Assembly: GCA_003160755.1 (NCBI GenBank)
Contig: QEXZ01000077.1
Location: 1-6,362, forward strand
Origin: Methanomicrobiales archaeon
GTDB lineage: Archaea; Halobacteriota; Syntropharchaeia; Alkanophagales; Methanospirareceae
Direction: 5' to 3'
DNA: 6,362 nt
In this document: positions 5,200 to 6,362 of the stretch, piece after piece
Position numbering within the stretch: the first letter of the stretch is position 1
How the letters are laid out: every line of letters begins with the position of its first letter
Program-made: the position numbers and the translations under genes
The notes under the pieces: model-generated
Told to the model about the DNA's origin: nothing
Databases searched by the model: none
The model's input: the letters and a program-made list of their open reading frames with translations, nothing else

Positions 5200-5242
5200 T
5201 TTTTTCCATTTCACCCCTAAATTTTTTGGGTATTTCTATCAT
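5108..5242 (-). CDS. Upstream leader ORF of the 316-aa protein (44 codons, overlaps the gene out of frame)
   Basis: Counterpart of the uORF at 3646-3678. It starts MIEIPKKFRG after the same GAGGAGG site, but one C fewer in the homopolymer removes the TGA at the main Shine-Dalgarno. The frame continues through the main start region and ends at TGA 5108-5110, inside the mature-protein N-terminus. Ribosomes on this frame would pass the true ATG instead of stopping beside it, so coupling would work differently from copy A. Only the first ten codons resemble copy A; the rest is a shadow of the signal-peptide coding sequence. Confidence 0.3.
   Translation of the reverse strand: MIEIPKKFRGEMEKNGINSEEERVCGFVCRCADIGQYDRGSKCI
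5211..5217 (-). promoter_or_regulatory. Shine-Dalgarno of the 316-aa protein
   Basis: On the - strand GGGGTGA, 11 nt before ATG 5199. It overlaps the alternative GTG start at 5214, which argues against that GTG. Confidence 0.65.
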
Positions 5243-5243
5243 T

Positions 5244-5260
5244 GCGCCCCTCCTCGGCGC
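5244..5260 (-). promoter_or_regulatory. Leader hairpin with Shine-Dalgarno in its loop, copy B
   Basis: On the - strand GCGCC (5256-5260) pairs perfectly with GGCGC (5244-5248) around the loop GAGGAGG. Compared with copy A the one change converts a U-G pair into C-G. The uORF ATG follows directly. Confidence 0.5.
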
Positions 5261-5304
5261 TCACTAATCACATCGTTCAAACCCCTGATAAAACTACCGA
5301 AAAC

Positions 5305-5321
5305 GTTCGGATTTTCCGAAC
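5305..5321. promoter_or_regulatory. Perfect inverted repeat (probable operator), copy B
   Basis: Same GTTCGGA-TTT-TCCGAAC as 3741-3757, inside the 69-bp identical block, 13 nt from the TATTTATAT-type core at 5334-5340. A second identical site strengthens the case for a protein-binding or RNA-hairpin role. Confidence 0.6.
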
Positions 5322-5438
5322 AAAAAGCAAAGGTTTATATTAAAATGAACAATTCCACCCTGAAAATGCCGTTATGGTATTTGAGACTATTCTCTTCACT
5401 TGAGCTAATGCTTTTTTCATTGTAGCATCATAAAAGAG

Positions 5439-5489
5439 CGAGGGGGAACAGATGTTCCAAAAAATGGAACAAAGAAAAATTATCCCTCG
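5439..5489. other. Structured intergenic element with nested and competing hairpins
   Basis: Within the gene-poor stretch 5341-5541, CGAGGG (5439-5444) can pair with CCCTCG (5484-5489), enclosing a 7-bp hairpin TGTTCCA (5453-5459) / TGGAACA (5465-5471). A third copy, GGAACA (5445-5450), competes for TGTTCC through a 2-nt loop that is too tight unless the end pairs open. It may be a 3' structure of the gene ending at 5542 or part of a short + strand RNA starting from the TATA element of cassette B. No credible protein gene is seen in this stretch. Confidence 0.35.
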
Positions 5490-5501
5490 AAAAAGAAAAA
5501 A
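5490..5501 (-). terminator. T-run terminator after the Cys-rich protein gene
   Basis: On the - strand TTTTTTCTTTTT, 40 nt after the stop codon at 5542-5544. Archaeal RNA polymerase can terminate on T-runs alone; the structured element just beyond may help. Confidence 0.5.
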
Positions 5502-5541
5502 GGAATTTTTGTGCAGTACTTTTGGTTGACACCATAATTTC

Positions 5542-6360
5542 TTATACATAGCAGCCGCAGCTTATAGCTACCCATTTGTCATGATGAGCATCATCATCCG
5601 TATTGAGCCAACAATCCGTCGAAACCCAAGCATCTACACTGAATTTTGCTGTTACAGGGCAGTCATAAAGTGCCCACAGAGCATAAGTGTCGACTTCACC
5701 CGCACATGTACCTTCTCCGATAGTAGAGTGTTCAAAGGTACAATTGGCAAATCCAAACATCGTTTTGATGTAGGAGTAATCAATAACTTTCTCGACTTCG
5801 TTACCGTAATTGATGTAGAACCTGCCTTCGGTATGCAGCAGATTTTTACCTCCATTAATTTCCCACCAATCTTCACGCCACACATCGTAGATGTCCATGT
5901 ACAGCACACCGACATCGGAAGTATCGGCAGGAATCTGAATTTTCAGTCTGTACAACTCTATGCCCCTCTTGGGACCAAAGATGTATTTTTCACTATGGTT
6001 AGCAGAAATAGGATATTCTTTTGAGCCCAAAAGTTCAGGAATCAGCGTATAGGTCCATGTATTGGTACCGTCCCATGCTACCTCAAGGACTGTATTTTCC
6101 TGATCGATTAGAAGAATCTTTAGATCCCCATGCTCTAAGACACCAACGATTTCGCCGTCAAAAGTCTCCAATCCGGAAGCATCTAAAATTGTATCGATTA
6201 TGCCCTTAGCTTCATCATATCCCTTCAAATCTACTGTTTTTGGCTTTATGTCAAAGAGATCGTAGGGATTAATCCGAGTTTGCGTATCAACAGGTACTTG
6301 TTCAGTTGAGCTAACATACACCAGTAACGCTACAACAACACACACCACCAGCGCTACCAT
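5542..6360 (-). CDS. Exported protein with six-cysteine C-terminal domain, unknown function (5' end probably outside window)
   Basis: At least 272 residues. The visible N-terminus (VALVVCVVVALLVYVSS) is a hydrophobic signal or anchor segment without the usual preceding lysines, and the ATG at 6360 is at the window edge, so the real start probably lies further out. Residues about 20-200 form a beta-rich extracytoplasmic part (GEIVGVLEHGDLKILLIDQ, VLEVAWDGTNTWTYTLIPE, YRLKIQIPADTSDVGVLYMD) with an aromatic acidic patch WREDWWE. The last 66 residues are distinct: six cysteines (C207, C219, C234, C250, C268, C270) ending in CGCYV, which suggests a small disulfide-locked domain. Cys-rich C-terminal peptides occur in secreted precursors, including halocin-type archaeocins, but spacing here does not match halocin C8 and I do not assign it. 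A T-run terminator follows. Confidence 0.8.
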   Translation of the reverse strand: MVALVVCVVVALLVYVSSTEQVPVDTQTRINPYDLFDIKPKTVDLKGYDEAKGIIDTILDASGLETFDGEIVGVLEHGDLKILLIDQENTVLEVAWDGTNTWTYTLIPELLGSKEYPISANHSEKYIFGPKRGIELYRLKIQIPADTSDVGVLYMDIYDVWREDWWEINGGKNLLHTEGRFYINYGNEVEKVIDYSYIKTMFGFANCTFEHSTIGEGTCAGEVDTYALWALYDCPVTAKFSVDAWVSTDCWLNTDDDAHHDKWVAISCGCYV

Positions 6361-6362
6361 GC

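Larger units (their letters stand above)
5208..5340. repeat. Promoter/leader cassette, copy B
   Basis: 133-bp partner of 3643-3776, with 5272-5340 identical to 3708-3776. It precedes the 316-aa secreted protein in the same orientation as copy A precedes the protease. The + side differs: here no credible gene follows the TATA element, only a 26-codon frame (5345-5425) that begins before any expected transcription start. Confidence 0.95.

Noticed and set aside
3643..5340. The two cassette copies as ends of a composite transposon
   Set aside because: They are direct, not inverted, contain promoter and leader signals, and no transposase or target-site duplication is seen. Recombination between them could delete the interval, but nothing shows mobility.
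5345..5425. 26-codon + strand frame just after cassette B (MNNSTLKMPLWYL...)
   Set aside because: Its ATG lies 5 nt after the TATA core, before any expected transcription start.
5453..5471. TGTTCCA/TGGAACA hairpin as a classical intrinsic terminator
   Set aside because: On neither strand is it followed directly by a clear T-run; the T-run at 5490-5501 on the - strand comes before it. It is recorded as a structured element instead.
5340..5549. 69-codon - strand frame between the Cys-rich gene and cassette B
   Set aside because: Overlaps the end of the upstream gene, crosses the T-run terminator and structured element, and has no ribosome site. An internal 26-codon frame (MKKALAQVKRIV...) is equally unsupported.
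5581..6024. 147-codon + strand frame opposite the Cys-rich gene
   Set aside because: Antisense shadow; the - strand frame has a signal segment, beta-strand pattern and a cysteine-rich end, while this frame has no start signals.

Overview
The window looks archaeal, most likely from the methanogen/ANME/Archaeoglobus side of the Euryarchaeota. The lineage is inferred from promoter style and protein flavour, not from a search. TATA boxes of the type AAAGG-TTTATATA sit about 25-35 nt ahead of start codons, with short or absent leaders. Shine-Dalgarno motifs appear only where leaders are longer. T-run terminators follow the genes, and there is a winged-helix regulator with a two-helix membrane tail. 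No tRNA, rRNA, CRISPR array, transposase or integrase was seen.

Layout. 1-98: C-terminal tail of an unidentified + strand gene, converging on the next gene. 128-1747 (- strand): a membrane-tailed ArsR/MarR-like winged-helix regulator followed 24 nt later by dinB, a complete Y-family translesion polymerase; probably one transcript. 1851-3633 (- strand): a small lipoprotein, preceded by a secreted S1-family (alpha-lytic/streptogrisin-like) preproprotease. 3811-4197 (+): a small membrane-anchored protein divergent from the protease. 4249-5199 (-): a secreted protein of unknown function with an internal hydrophobic segment. 5542-6360 (-, runs off the window): an exported protein with a six-cysteine C-terminal domain. 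Five consecutive genes therefore encode exported or membrane-anchored products.

The most interesting signal is non-coding. A 133/134-bp block occurs twice in the same orientation relative to a - strand gene: upstream of the protease (3643-3776) and upstream of the 316-aa secreted protein (5208-5340). The copies differ by six substitutions and one base, and 69 bp at the distal end are identical. Each copy holds a TATA-like element, a perfect 7-bp inverted repeat (GTTCGGA-TTT-TCCGAAC), a short hairpin that displays a strong Shine-Dalgarno (GAGGAGG) in its loop, a short upstream ORF (uORF) starting just after that hairpin, and the Shine-Dalgarno of the main gene. In the first copy the uORF's last codons and stop form the main gene's Shine-Dalgarno; in the second a one-base loss opens the uORF so that it overlaps the main signal peptide out of frame. 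This looks like a shared control cassette for exported proteins. A second, smaller repeated module (about 50 bp, hairpin plus T-run) ends both the lipoprotein and the protease genes.

Working picture (inference): the protease and its exported neighbours form a co-regulated secretion locus, perhaps with the protease processing or degrading surface or secreted substrates. Nothing in the sequence proves a substrate or an antimicrobial role.
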